Shown one piece after another: positions 1 to 7,619 of a stretch of 43,813 nt of DNA. The stretch's first letter is position 1; the number at the start of each line of letters is the position of its first letter. A model generated the notes under the pieces. It saw nothing but the letters and a program-made list of their open reading frames with translations, was not told the origin of the DNA and did not search any database. Made by a program: the position numbers and the translations under genes. The DNA is from Nodosilinea sp. LEGE 06152 (GTDB lineage: Bacteria; Cyanobacteriota; Cyanobacteriia; Phormidesmidales; Phormidesmidaceae), in assembly GCF_015207525.1 (NCBI RefSeq), contig NZ_JADEWR010000029.1:1-43813 (forward strand), written 5' to 3'.

Positions 1-36
1 GTCTATCGTTTTTTGGAATTCCAAAAAACGATAGAC
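1..36. other. Perfect 36-bp palindrome flush with the window start; candidate hairpin telomere
   Basis: Bases 1-18 are the exact reverse complement of bases 19-36 (right arm TTCCAAAAAACGATAGAC, centre GGAATTCC). The symmetry starts exactly at base 1 and stops at base 36. This is expected when sequencing reads run around a covalently closed hairpin and the assembly ends a short way into the opposite strand; the physical end would then be base 19. It is also the layout of a telomere-resolvase target. A gene resembling such a resolvase lies at 5058-7001. A plain palindromic operator or an assembly fold-back could look the same. Confidence 0.6.
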
Positions 37-148
37 TGCAACCGCTATACCCCTATAAAGCATTCTTATATCTTTATATCTTATCTTTTTATACCCTTTC
101 CTGCGATCCCCCTTGTGCGATCGTGCGGGGATCAACCCTATCCCAAAA

Positions 149-438
149 CCCTGAAACCCTTATACAACAAGGCTTTTGGCCCTTTTGTCTCCCACTGCGA
201 TCCCCAGCGATCCCCAGACTTACATAAAAAATCCCTATGTTTATAACTGCTATTATATTAATTTCTCATATATATACCTGCGTGAAATGTGGAGACATAA
301 GATATTTATATCAATCAAGGTGAACGAGGTTTCAATGCTTTCAGCCTCTTAGATCTGCGATCGCCCCCTCGATCCTGTGTAGTGAGATCCATGGGAAAAC
401 CACAAGAAGCCCTGAAACCCTTGTATAACAAAGGCTTT
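149..438 (+). repeat. Direct repeat pair of 28-29 bp
   Basis: The copies are at 149-176 and 410-438. Both begin CCCTGAAACCCTT and end AAGGCTTT; they differ at two bases plus one inserted A in the second copy. Each contains the partial dyad CCTT..AAGG. Two near-identical copies close to a replicon end could be protein-binding sites or leftovers of a subtelomeric repeat. No other copy was seen in the window. Confidence 0.7.
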
Positions 439-461
439 AGACTGCTTCATAACTGGTTGCG

Positions 462-506
462 TAATACCTTGACTGCTATTGCATATTTATTGCAGTCAAG
501 GTATTA
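462..506. repeat. 15-bp perfect inverted repeat with 15-nt loop
   Basis: TAATACCTTGACTGC (462-476) is exactly repeated in inverse at 492-506, separated by an AT-rich 15-nt loop. There is no T tract on either side, so it is not a typical terminator. It could be a regulatory or replication-protein binding site. No gene starts within 200 bp downstream. Confidence 0.7.
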
Positions 507-714
507 TGTAGTAGTCAGAGTTCAGGCAACGCCCCATGTTTGCTACCTCCGCTACCTCCAATCCAGAAGTGAAGCGCCACCTGGCCCTGGGGCTAGACCC
601 CAAAGATTTGCAATTCCTCGGCCCCCAGCAGCCCCCTCAACCCCCTGCTGAAACCTACATGGGCTTCTCCATCGAATAGCGGCTACACGTCCCCTCATCC
701 TTCCGGTACTCTCC

Positions 715-1302
715 ATGAACACCTTAAACGCCCTACTGCACTCTCTTCGTCCCTTTGCGATCGCAGCATCGATCGCCTTTGACTCGGCCATCGCCATCGC
801 CCAACTCACCCGCAATACCGTCCGCACCGTTCTCACCGCCCTCACCTCGGAGGGTGCGATCGCTACCTACCGCACGGCCTGGATCGGCCTACAACTGGCT
901 TTCTGTCTGACCGTCGCCGCTGGCCTGCTCACCGTCCAAGCCGGTCGCCGTTTCCGCGCCTACTACGAGGCCGAATGGGCGGCTGATGTGCAGTGGCTCA
1001 TTGACTACCCCGATCGCTGCATTACCGCCCCCGTGGGGAGCGTAGAGGCCGTTGTCGAAGCGTTTCTAGATGACACCCTCGACCTCAAAACCGCTGCTAC
1101 AGCCATCGGCCTCAACCCCGACCACGTACAGAGCGTGATCAATGGTTCTGGCACAGCGACTAAGAAACTGCGCGGCCTCGCCTCCCTCGCTGGCATCCCC
1201 TGGCGCAATGCCAGAGGCAAAGGCAAGCACATGAGCAACGCCAACATTCGCTCAGCTATGGCCCCCTTCCTGGCCGCTGAGGTGCTGGCTCAACTCGGTT
1301 AA
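715..1302 (+). CDS. Hypothetical protein with one membrane segment
   Basis: The protein has 195 residues and I do not recognise its family. Residues about 56-75 form one hydrophobic membrane segment. Before it is an Ala/Ile-rich amphipathic stretch (12-50). After it is a soluble domain (about 80-195) rich in short helices, ending with a basic patch (around 163-172) that could contact DNA; that is inference only. The ATG at 715 was chosen because it is the first start giving continuous protein-like sequence; no strong ribosome site is visible. It is the first gene inward from the candidate telomere and is co-directional with the PP-loop gene and umuDC downstream. HIP1-type motifs inside it argue that it has long resided in a cyanobacterial genome. 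Confidence 0.5.
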   Translation: MNTLNALLHSLRPFAIAASIAFDSAIAIAQLTRNTVRTVLTALTSEGAIATYRTAWIGLQLAFCLTVAAGLLTVQAGRRFRAYYEAEWAADVQWLIDYPDRCITAPVGSVEAVVEAFLDDTLDLKTAATAIGLNPDHVQSVINGSGTATKKLRGLASLAGIPWRNARGKGKHMSNANIRSAMAPFLAAEVLAQLG

Positions 1303-1414
1303 CCGTCTCGCCGGAGGGAGTGCGATCGCACTCCCTCGACTCACTACAGCACCTTGCGATCGCCCTCTGCTCAACCGCTCCAGAGACAGCAGACACCCCT
1401 ATCCCCAAAGCACC

Positions 1415-3037
1415 ATGAACACCACCTTTGAAGCGACGAACAGCCAGTATTACGCCCTAGAGATGGCCAGAGAGACCTTTGGGCGGCAGTGGAAAGCCAA
1501 GCTGAGAGTTTGTTGGGAAACCGGGGTGTACCCCCGTTCCCTGAGCCAGTACAAGGCTGAGCTTCAGCAAGTCAGAAATGGCGGCGGGCCTAACTGGTTG
1601 ACCCAGTCAGATTCGACGGCTAATCCCCTGGGGGCTGCTGTAGGCCCCCTCTGCCGGGTTGCGATCGCACTCTCCCCGCCGTCGCACTCTCCCCGCCTCT
1701 GGAGCACCTCATCCAGGGGCATCTCGCAGACTCCCCTATCCCGTTCTCCGGCTCAAGCCATGCCCTCAACAACAGCCAGTCTGCAACTTAGCTTTTTCCC
1801 CATGGTGCAACCTGAGAAGGAAGGGCTCTATCTCCCCCCAGTGATTCGGCAGGCCATGGATATGGGCGCTGCCCTGGTGGTCTCGGTGAGCGGCGGCAAG
1901 GACTCCGACGCCATGCTGGTGGCTACCGTGAAAGCATACCGAGCCATGGGCTGGAATGGGCCTATCTTCGCTCTCTTCTGTGACCTGGGCCGCATCGAAT
2001 GGGCTGGGGCATTGGAGCACATTCGCAGCCGCTGCGATCGCCTGGGGGTACGCCTGGTCGTGGTAAAACGGCCCCAGGGTGGACTCGTCGATCGCTGGCG
2101 GCAACGGTTTGAGGCGATCGCGGCCAAACAAGACAGCGACGGCAGCGGCGGCGGTGGTGAAAAAGTCGGGGATACCCCTCTGTGGAGTTCGTCGCAAAAT
2201 CGCTACTGTACGAGCCACCTCAAGGAGCAGCAGGCCGATAAGGTACTCAGGAAAATTGGGAATGCCCCCCTGTGGAGTTCGTCCCAACACCGCTACTGCA
2301 CCTCTGAACTGAAGGAGGGCCAAGCCGATAAGGCGTTGCGATCGCACTCGCTGGTCGTCTGCGCCCTGGGCATCAGGAAGGAGGAATCGAGCAATCGGGC
2401 CAAGAAGCCGGGGGTTTGGGTGCGTCCTGGGCCGACCACGAAGGCGCTCAAGGAACCAGCTGGAATGTCGTTGGCCGCTGAGCGGGAGCAATGGGCCGCT
2501 GATGCACTCTCTAGTTGGGTGGAGACGGGCCGCAAGGGGCGGTTGGCGCTCAACTGGCTACCGATCTTCCGGTGGCCCCTACGGCGGGTCTGGGAGGAGC
2601 TGGGGGTGTCCCTCGATGAGCTGGAGCGGCGACAGCAGCTCTTTGGGAAGGGGCAATACGTTGAAGCCCTCGATGGCTTCCCCGGTCATTGGGTCTATGT
2701 TTCGGGCAACTCCAGGATGAGTTGTTCGATGTGTGTTTTGGCCAGTGGTGCAGACATTCGCAATGGCGCGATTCTCAATCCGCTCACCTGGCTGGAGTTA
2801 GCTCTACTGGAACTGGAGTCGGGTTGGAGTTTCAAGGCCGATCTGTGGTTGGCATCCCTGGCTGAGCTGGTGTCCCAATTCCCCCTAGAAAGGCGTAGAC
2901 AGCTCCTCCATGCCCTCTATACCCTCAACCGGGTACGGCGCTGGCCACCCTCCTACTCTCTGCACCTGCTGGCCGCTCTCGCCCCAGCCATGACGATGTT
3001 TTGGTCTGAGACGTTCTTGATCTTCCTGAAGGACTGA
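1415..3037 (+). CDS. PP-loop ATPase, phosphoadenosine-phosphosulfate-reductase-like
   Basis: The protein has 540 residues. The PP-loop SGGKDSDAML starts at Ser159 and is the signature of the N-type ATP pyrophosphatase / PAPS reductase superfamily. A later RYCTS..K motif is also typical of these enzymes. Plasmid- and phage-borne members exist whose substrates are unknown, so sulfate reduction should not be assumed. The motif block W-SSSQ-RYCTS-LKE-QADK is present twice, as residues 252-281 and 282-311, encoded by two adjacent 90-bp units (2168-2257, 2258-2347). Residues 80-130 are Ser/Pro-rich and low in complexity. The true start may be Met116 or Met130, just before the PP-loop domain. A CSMC cluster lies near residue 436. 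It sits upstream of umuDC on the same strand. Confidence 0.75.
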   Translation: MNTTFEATNSQYYALEMARETFGRQWKAKLRVCWETGVYPRSLSQYKAELQQVRNGGGPNWLTQSDSTANPLGAAVGPLCRVAIALSPPSHSPRLWSTSSRGISQTPLSRSPAQAMPSTTASLQLSFFPMVQPEKEGLYLPPVIRQAMDMGAALVVSVSGGKDSDAMLVATVKAYRAMGWNGPIFALFCDLGRIEWAGALEHIRSRCDRLGVRLVVVKRPQGGLVDRWRQRFEAIAAKQDSDGSGGGGEKVGDTPLWSSSQNRYCTSHLKEQQADKVLRKIGNAPLWSSSQHRYCTSELKEGQADKALRSHSLVVCALGIRKEESSNRAKKPGVWVRPGPTTKALKEPAGMSLAAEREQWAADALSSWVETGRKGRLALNWLPIFRWPLRRVWEELGVSLDELERRQQLFGKGQYVEALDGFPGHWVYVSGNSRMSCSMCVLASGADIRNGAILNPLTWLELALLELESGWSFKADLWLASLAELVSQFPLERRRQLLHALYTLNRVRRWPPSYSLHLLAALAPAMTMFWSETFLIFLKD

Positions 3038-3226
3038 ACCCCCTGGGGGCCTCTCATCCCCCGTGGCCCAGGGATGCTGCTGGGGCAGCTGCCCCCGCCC
3101 CCCTGTGGGTTTCCTCCGCTCAGAGACTTTTGTCGCCTCAGTCAAGTGATTGAGTTCATCTGTACTACACTGCTCTAACGAGTTCCTCTTCAAGGTTCAA
3201 ATCCTTAGCACACGCGGCTTTTACAG

Positions 3227-3643
3227 GTGCTCTACCGCTGTTGCGCTGAAGGACGTTTTGCATTGTTTATCGTCACTGTCCCCGCTGGGTTCCCTTCCCC
3301 AGCGGAAGATTATGCTGAGGGGCCTCTCGACCTAAACCGCTACCTCATCCACCATCCTGCTGCGACTTTCTTTGTGCGGGTCAAGGGCGACTCGATGATC
3401 GGGGCAGGGATCTTCTGTGGGGATCTGCTGATTGTGGATCGGGCGCTGATGCCTAACCACGGCAACGTGGTCATTGCTGTGGTCAATGGCGACCTGACGG
3501 TGAAGCGTTTTCATCAAGAGTCCGGGCAGATCCTGCTAATGCCTGAGAATCCAGACTATGCCCCTATCGTGATTGACTGCAATACTGACTTCGCGATCTG
3601 GGGTGTGGTCACCAGGGCCATTCACTTCCTGGGGGGCTCATGA
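3227..3643 (+). CDS. umuD: UmuD-type SOS mutagenesis protease
   Basis: This is a 138-residue homologue of E. coli UmuD (S24 peptidase, LexA fold). After RecA-stimulated self-cleavage, UmuD' partners UmuC as DNA polymerase V. The cleavage site is visible as Ala20-Gly21 in VPAGFPSPAEDY (Cys-Gly in E. coli). The catalytic pair is Ser56 (GDSM) and Lys93 (TVKR). The in-frame start is GTG at 3227, with a stop a few codons upstream, so the pre-cleavage arm is about four residues shorter than in E. coli. The stop overlaps the umuC start by 4 nt, implying translational coupling. No clear cyanobacterial LexA box was found upstream. Plasmid-borne umuDC operons are common. Confidence 0.9.
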   Translation: MLYRCCAEGRFALFIVTVPAGFPSPAEDYAEGPLDLNRYLIHHPAATFFVRVKGDSMIGAGIFCGDLLIVDRALMPNHGNVVIAVVNGDLTVKRFHQESGQILLMPENPDYAPIVIDCNTDFAIWGVVTRAIHFLGGS

Positions 3644-4874
3644 TCGCTTTGACAGACGCGAACAATTTCTATGTGTCTTGTGAACGAGTGTTCAATCCCA
3701 GGCTAGAGGGCAAGCCGGTGGTGGTGCTCTCGAACAACGATGCCTGTGTCGTGGCTCGCTCCAATGAGGTCAAAGCCTTGGGGGTGAAAATGGGTACTCC
3801 GCTCTTTCAGATACGATCGCTGATCCAGCAGCACCAGGTTCAGGTGCTTTCGAGCAACTATGCCCTCTATGGCGACCTATCGCGGCGAGTGATGGAGGTG
3901 CTTGGACAGTTCACTCCCGCTGTGGAGGTCTATTCGATTGATGAGGCTTTCCTGGGTCTCGCGGGACAGTCCTATGAAATAGTGGCTCACCACCTGCGGC
4001 TGATGGTGAAGCAGTGGACGGGCATTCCGGTTTCGGTCGGGGTGGCCACTACCAAAACCTTGGCTAAGATCGCTAACCACCAGGCCAAGCGGATGGGGGG
4101 GTCTGTGTGCTGGCCGATCCAGGGCCGGTGCTGGCCCAATTGCCGGTGGCGGAGGTATGGGGCATTGGGCGGCGGCTCTCTCAACGACTGGAAGCCCAGG
4201 GCATCACCACTGCTCTACAGCTGCAACAGGCTGACCTGGCTATGGTTCGGCAGCTGCTGAGTATCGTCGGGGTCAGGACGGTGCTGGAGTTGCGTGGGGT
4301 GGCCTGTCTACCTCTGGAGTTGTGTCCCCAGCCGAGAAAGAGCTGTTGTGTCTCTAGGGGGTTTGGGCGGCCTGTGGTGTCGCTCGCTGAGCTGAAGCAG
4401 GCGATCGCTTCCTATACAGCCACAGCAGCGGCTAAGCTCAGGCGCGATCAACGGGTGGCACAATCCTTGCAGGTGTTTATTAACACCAACCGCTTTCGGC
4501 CCCGAGAGCCGCAGTATGCCAATTCAGAGACTCTGGTGTTGCCTTACCCTACCAACGACTCCTCTTCGCTGGTGCGGGCGGCGCTGGGGGCCACTGAGCG
4601 GCTATACCGGCCTGGGTATACCTATCACAAGGCCGGGGTGTTGCTGTTGGATCTCAGCCCGGATGGCATTGCTCAGGGCTGTTTGTTCGCAGATGAGTCG
4701 AAGAGAGAACGGGCGGGGCGGTTGATGGTGGCGGTGGACGCGCTCAATCGGCGGTTTGGGGCAGGCACGGTGCGCTGGGCGGCGGAAGGGTTACAGCAAG
4801 GGTGGCAAATGCGGGCAGAGTGGCGATCGCCCAGGTTCACAACTCGGTGGGATGAACTGCTGGTAGTGAGGTAG
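3640..4874 (+). pseudogene. umuC: UmuC-type Y-family polymerase, frameshifted in a G run
   Basis: The first frame (3640-about 4100) encodes the palm with DANNFYVSCERVF, the catalytic YSIDEAF motif and SVGVATTKTLAKIAN. The rest of the gene (helix-hairpin-helix region and little-finger domain, VLADPGPVLAQLPVAEVWGIGRR onward) continues in another frame to 4874. The break falls in a run of seven G at 4095-4101. One more G would restore an unbroken product of about 411 residues, the normal UmuC length. Causes could be a homopolymer sequencing error, a real inactivating deletion or slippage. As written, the first frame gives a truncated 206-residue product lacking the little finger. The gene is translationally coupled to umuD. 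Confidence 0.85.
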
Positions 4875-4911
4875 TAGAAGGGGATTGAGGGCGATCGCGT
4901 CGAAGATGCAG

Positions 4912-4940
4912 TAAAAAGCCCCCGGCACAGACCAGGGGCT
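4912..4940 (-). terminator. Possible minus-strand terminator hairpin
   Basis: AGCCCC (4917-4922) pairs with GGGGCT (4935-4940). Read on the minus strand, the hairpin is followed by five T (4912-4916). No minus-strand gene ends here, so it may instead lower plus-strand read-through from umuC into the resolvase gene. Confidence 0.4.
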
Positions 4941-4975
4941 GAGGTGAAATTCCATGGCGCTATTCTATCCAACGC

Positions 4976-5005
4976 TGACCGATATAGTTTACTGACTGCT
5001 ATAAT
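4976..5005 (+). promoter_or_regulatory. Likely promoter of the telomere resolvase gene
   Basis: A perfect TATAAT -10 box lies at 5000-5005, with a weak TGACCG -35 candidate at 4976-4981 (18-bp spacing). The coding start follows at 5058, giving a leader of about 45 nt. This suggests the resolvase is transcribed separately from umuDC. Confidence 0.5.
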
Positions 5006-5057
5006 TAAGCCTAGTAGATGATGCCGCTCTCTCTCGTTCCGTTTACCGCCTGTAGCT

Positions 5058-7001
5058 ATGGCCTCTCTATCCCAAACCTTCGATACGACCCGCGCCGAAA
5101 TTGTCGCGGCCATGGAGCAGCGCATCGATAAGGGCGATCGCACTAAGCTGACGAAGAAAGAACTGGAGGAGTTGATCGCTATCCTCGTCGCCAAGCTGGT
5201 GGAGATGAATACTCTCGGCACCGACACGAAGACAGCCATCGATAGTCTCTGTGCAGCAGAACAAATGCTATTAGAGAGGGCCTATCCCCGTAGCAGTATC
5301 AATTCGGTCTATTTCCCGCGTTACACGAAGGCAATTAAGGCGGCGATTGACGCGGGGCGTATTACCCTCAATGGCAAAAACTCGTACCCTCGGCGGTGGA
5401 CGAAGCGCAATCCGCTGCCGGGGGAGCCCAGCAGCGGCTCCGAGAATCGTCACTACGCTTTAGACGGGTTCACCTACCCCATTGAGGTGCAGGCGCAGCT
5501 CAGAGCCGCTACCACCCAAAATGCCAATGCTCGTCAGGACGATCGCCAGCCCGTCGACCTCGATGCCTATATGGGCAAAATCAATCTCCTGCTGGCCTCG
5601 AATGACCCCATCGACTTAATCATCGCGATCGCCGCTGTCACCGGACGACGCCATACGGAGGTCGTCAGCCTCGGGCAGCTCCAACCCCAGGTCGGGGAGA
5701 TGGCTCAGTTGATTCCCCAGGGGCATCCCTATCTGCTGCACTTTACCGGGCAGCAGAAGGCCGCGAAGCCTGCCTATGACGTGCTGACGCTGGTACCGGC
5801 CCAGGATGTCTTGCTGGCGGTGGAGAAGCTCAGGGCGACGGCTGACATTCATGATTTAGACGGGGTCGCCTCCGATGACCCCAGGATGGAGGCGCTGAAC
5901 GCTCGGGTGAATCGTCGGGTGATTAAGGTGCTCGATGACGTACTGCCGACGCCGAAGGGGTTTACTAATATCTCCATTCATCGCTGCCGGGCGGTCTATG
6001 TGCCGATCTCCCTCCACTACTTCTGCCCTCCCAATATGGCGGAACAGCGTCTGGCTCAGCATCTCCTCGGTCATGTGCTACTCGATGACACCACCACTGG
6101 AAATGCGTCGGTGACAGGCCATTACTACCAGTACTATCTGACGCGCAATGGGAAACCCCTCACGGCGCGGGGGGTAAAACTGGCCGCGAGTGGCCCCATT
6201 CCTCTGCCGCCCGATGAGCTTGACGCACCAGAGATTGAACAACCTTTTATAGACACTGAAGGAGCACTGGCCGTGGTTGATTCTCTTCCCGCTAAGACAA
6301 CACCGAGTCCGCAGGGTGATGGGGCTGGGGAGGGTGACCCGGTTTGGGCGACGATCTCCACTCAGGCGGCGACAATCTCGACTCAGGCTCAAACCATCTC
6401 GGCTCAGGCGGCAACCATCGATCGCCTGGCTCGCTCAGGGGGTGGGCAGAGCGACGATTCAGAACTCAAGGCGTTGAAGGTTGAACATGCTCGACTGGTA
6501 GCGATGCTCGATGAGTTGAGGGCGATCGCTGATGACCCCAATCAGCTTCAGGCTGCTCAGCGCTTCTTTGCTTTCAACTTTGACCGGGAGAGCGAGGGGC
6601 TCGATGGCGAGGGGGATGAGCTACCGGCAGAGTCACCGGCTGCGCCACTGGCTGCACCTAGACCGGCTCGGCCTAAGGATGAGGATGGCGGCGACCACGA
6701 TAAGGCCCAAGGCACTAAGCCTTATCAACGTGGGGTGCGGCTCCTTGAGCTCGCCAAGCTATGGGCTCAAGAACATCCTGAGGCAACCGTCAAGTTCTCG
6801 GGGGCGTTGCTCAAGGCCGTCGGCGTTCATGCGGCGGCCATTAAGGCCATTACCTCTGATCTTGAAGATGACATTGAGACCTTCAATAAGTCTCTCGGAA
6901 GTGACTCCCTCAAAACCCATAACAAGGGTAGAACCGAGCCCTTCCTCAAATTCGCTGCCGAAAAACTCCAAAATGAAGGTCTCTATCACCCTAGAAGCTA
7001 A
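5058..7001 (+). CDS. Putative telomere resolvase (protelomerase)
   Basis: The protein has 647 residues. Telomere resolvases cut and rejoin palindromic replicated telomeres to give covalently closed hairpin ends, using a tyrosine-recombinase-like active site. Visible elements in order are: an N-terminal helical core-binding region (10-105, including SSINSVYFPRYTKAI); AIAAVTGRRHTEV (first catalytic Arg, 197/198); FTGQQKAAK (beta-hairpin Lys234); ISIHRCRAVY (His308-x-x-Arg311); HLLGH (His339); and a tyrosine cluster GHYYQYYL (nucleophile probably Tyr356 or Tyr357). Residues about 431-459 hold short TIS(T/A)QA repeats that may form a coiled coil. The acidic linker and C-terminal helical domain (555-647) match no family I know. 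A generic plasmid tyrosine recombinase is the alternative. The palindrome at 1-36 is the obvious substrate candidate. Confidence 0.7.
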   Translation: MASLSQTFDTTRAEIVAAMEQRIDKGDRTKLTKKELEELIAILVAKLVEMNTLGTDTKTAIDSLCAAEQMLLERAYPRSSINSVYFPRYTKAIKAAIDAGRITLNGKNSYPRRWTKRNPLPGEPSSGSENRHYALDGFTYPIEVQAQLRAATTQNANARQDDRQPVDLDAYMGKINLLLASNDPIDLIIAIAAVTGRRHTEVVSLGQLQPQVGEMAQLIPQGHPYLLHFTGQQKAAKPAYDVLTLVPAQDVLLAVEKLRATADIHDLDGVASDDPRMEALNARVNRRVIKVLDDVLPTPKGFTNISIHRCRAVYVPISLHYFCPPNMAEQRLAQHLLGHVLLDDTTTGNASVTGHYYQYYLTRNGKPLTARGVKLAASGPIPLPPDELDAPEIEQPFIDTEGALAVVDSLPAKTTPSPQGDGAGEGDPVWATISTQAATISTQAQTISAQAATIDRLARSGGGQSDDSELKALKVEHARLVAMLDELRAIADDPNQLQAAQRFFAFNFDRESEGLDGEGDELPAESPAAPLAAPRPARPKDEDGGDHDKAQGTKPYQRGVRLLELAKLWAQEHPEATVKFSGALLKAVGVHAAAIKAITSDLEDDIETFNKSLGSDSLKTHNKGRTEPFLKFAAEKLQNEGLYHPRS

Positions 7002-7019
7002 AATAAAGCTTCGCTCTAA

Positions 7020-7409
7020 TTAGGCGTCGTCTTCATTGCCCTCATCGTCAAGTTTAACTAAGTGGATGTGTTTATAGCCCAGCTTAATTTTGAACTCGTC
7101 GCCAGTCTTCAGCCCCATCTCTTGCGTATAGGCCGCACCAATCACAATCTGTCCATTCTTGTGAACAGTTAGGGTGTAAGATGCTTCTCGGCCTCGACTC
7201 TCTGCACTCTTTTGGGGTTCAAGCTGAATCCCTTTGGCCGCCAGTAACGCATCGTAGAACTCGGCTAAAGCGACACGGGTCTGTCCATCTTTGCTGACGG
7301 TGTAATACCCGCATTCCCGAGCTAGTTCTCGCTTGCTCAGGCCATCATTCTCTTTCACCTTGGCCAGAAGCGCTTTGCCTGTCAGTGCTTCTCTCTCTTT
7401 TACTGCCAT
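7020..7409 (-). CDS. cyAbrB-type transcription regulator
   Basis: This 129-residue protein matches the cyanobacterial AbrB family along its full length. The N-terminal LTGKALLAKVKE..SKRELARECGYY block and the FYDALLAAKGI block are family signatures. The C-terminal half (about 70-122), RGREASYTLTVHKNGQIVIGAAYTQEMGLKTGDEFKIKL when read in pieces, forms the AbrB-like DNA-binding fold. Family members act as broad regulators of carbon, nitrogen and other responses. A replicon-borne copy next to the resolvase may be a dedicated regulator or silencer. It converges with the resolvase gene (18 bp between stops). A 12-bp inverted repeat upstream (7440-7485) is a candidate autoregulatory site. Confidence 0.88.
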   Translation of the reverse strand: MAVKEREALTGKALLAKVKENDGLSKRELARECGYYTVSKDGQTRVALAEFYDALLAAKGIQLEPQKSAESRGREASYTLTVHKNGQIVIGAAYTQEMGLKTGDEFKIKLGYKHIHLVKLDDEGNEDDA

Positions 7410-7439
7410 AATTTAGAACGCCCAAAAAATACAGGTCAA

Positions 7440-7485
7440 AATTCTAAACAATCCATATAAAATTAGTCTAGAGTTGTTTAGAATT
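7440..7485 (-). promoter_or_regulatory. Inverted-repeat operator candidate upstream of cyAbrB
   Basis: AATTCTAAACAA (7440-7451) and its exact inverse TTGTTTAGAATT (7474-7485) are separated by 22 AT-rich bases, 31 bp upstream of the cyAbrB start. A third partial match, AATTTAGAACG, lies at about 7410-7420. The symmetric half-sites two helical turns apart suggest a dimer or tetramer binding site overlapping the promoter, most simply for cyAbrB itself. Confidence 0.5.
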
Positions 7486-7619
7486 CCTTCCCTACTCTAT
7501 CTAAAAATTTGAATAAAAAGACAAATTTCTAGGGGTAATGAGCATTAATCATGATTTTTAGGTATGAGTCTGACGACTTAATTTAGCTCGAAAATGCCAC
7601 CATAAATCGCTCTGATGAC

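Larger units (their letters stand above)
37..714. other. Subtelomeric / leader region with no convincing gene
   Basis: About 680 bp without a credible coding region. Bases 45-110 are AT-rich with runs of TATATCTTTATA type. GCGATCCCC-like motifs recur near 103, 198 and 207. A 28-29 bp direct repeat (149-176 and 410-438) and a 15-bp inverted repeat (462-506) are listed separately. Short open frames here lack ribosome sites and protein-like composition. The region could hold replication or telomere-maintenance sites, but no function is shown. Confidence 0.6.

Noticed and set aside
13..651. Small open frames at 13-246 and 382-651
   Set aside because: The first crosses the palindrome and both cover repeats; composition is not protein-like and there are no ribosome sites.
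3140..3180. LexA box before umuD
   Set aside because: Only a TGTACT half-site is present near 3160; the inverse half of the cyanobacterial box is missing.
3181..3216. tRNA-like T-loop AAGGTTCAAATCCTT
   Set aside because: No acceptor stem, D-arm or anticodon arm could be matched in the 75 nt upstream, and the 3' end lacks a pairing 5' strand. It is a chance T-loop match upstream of umuD.
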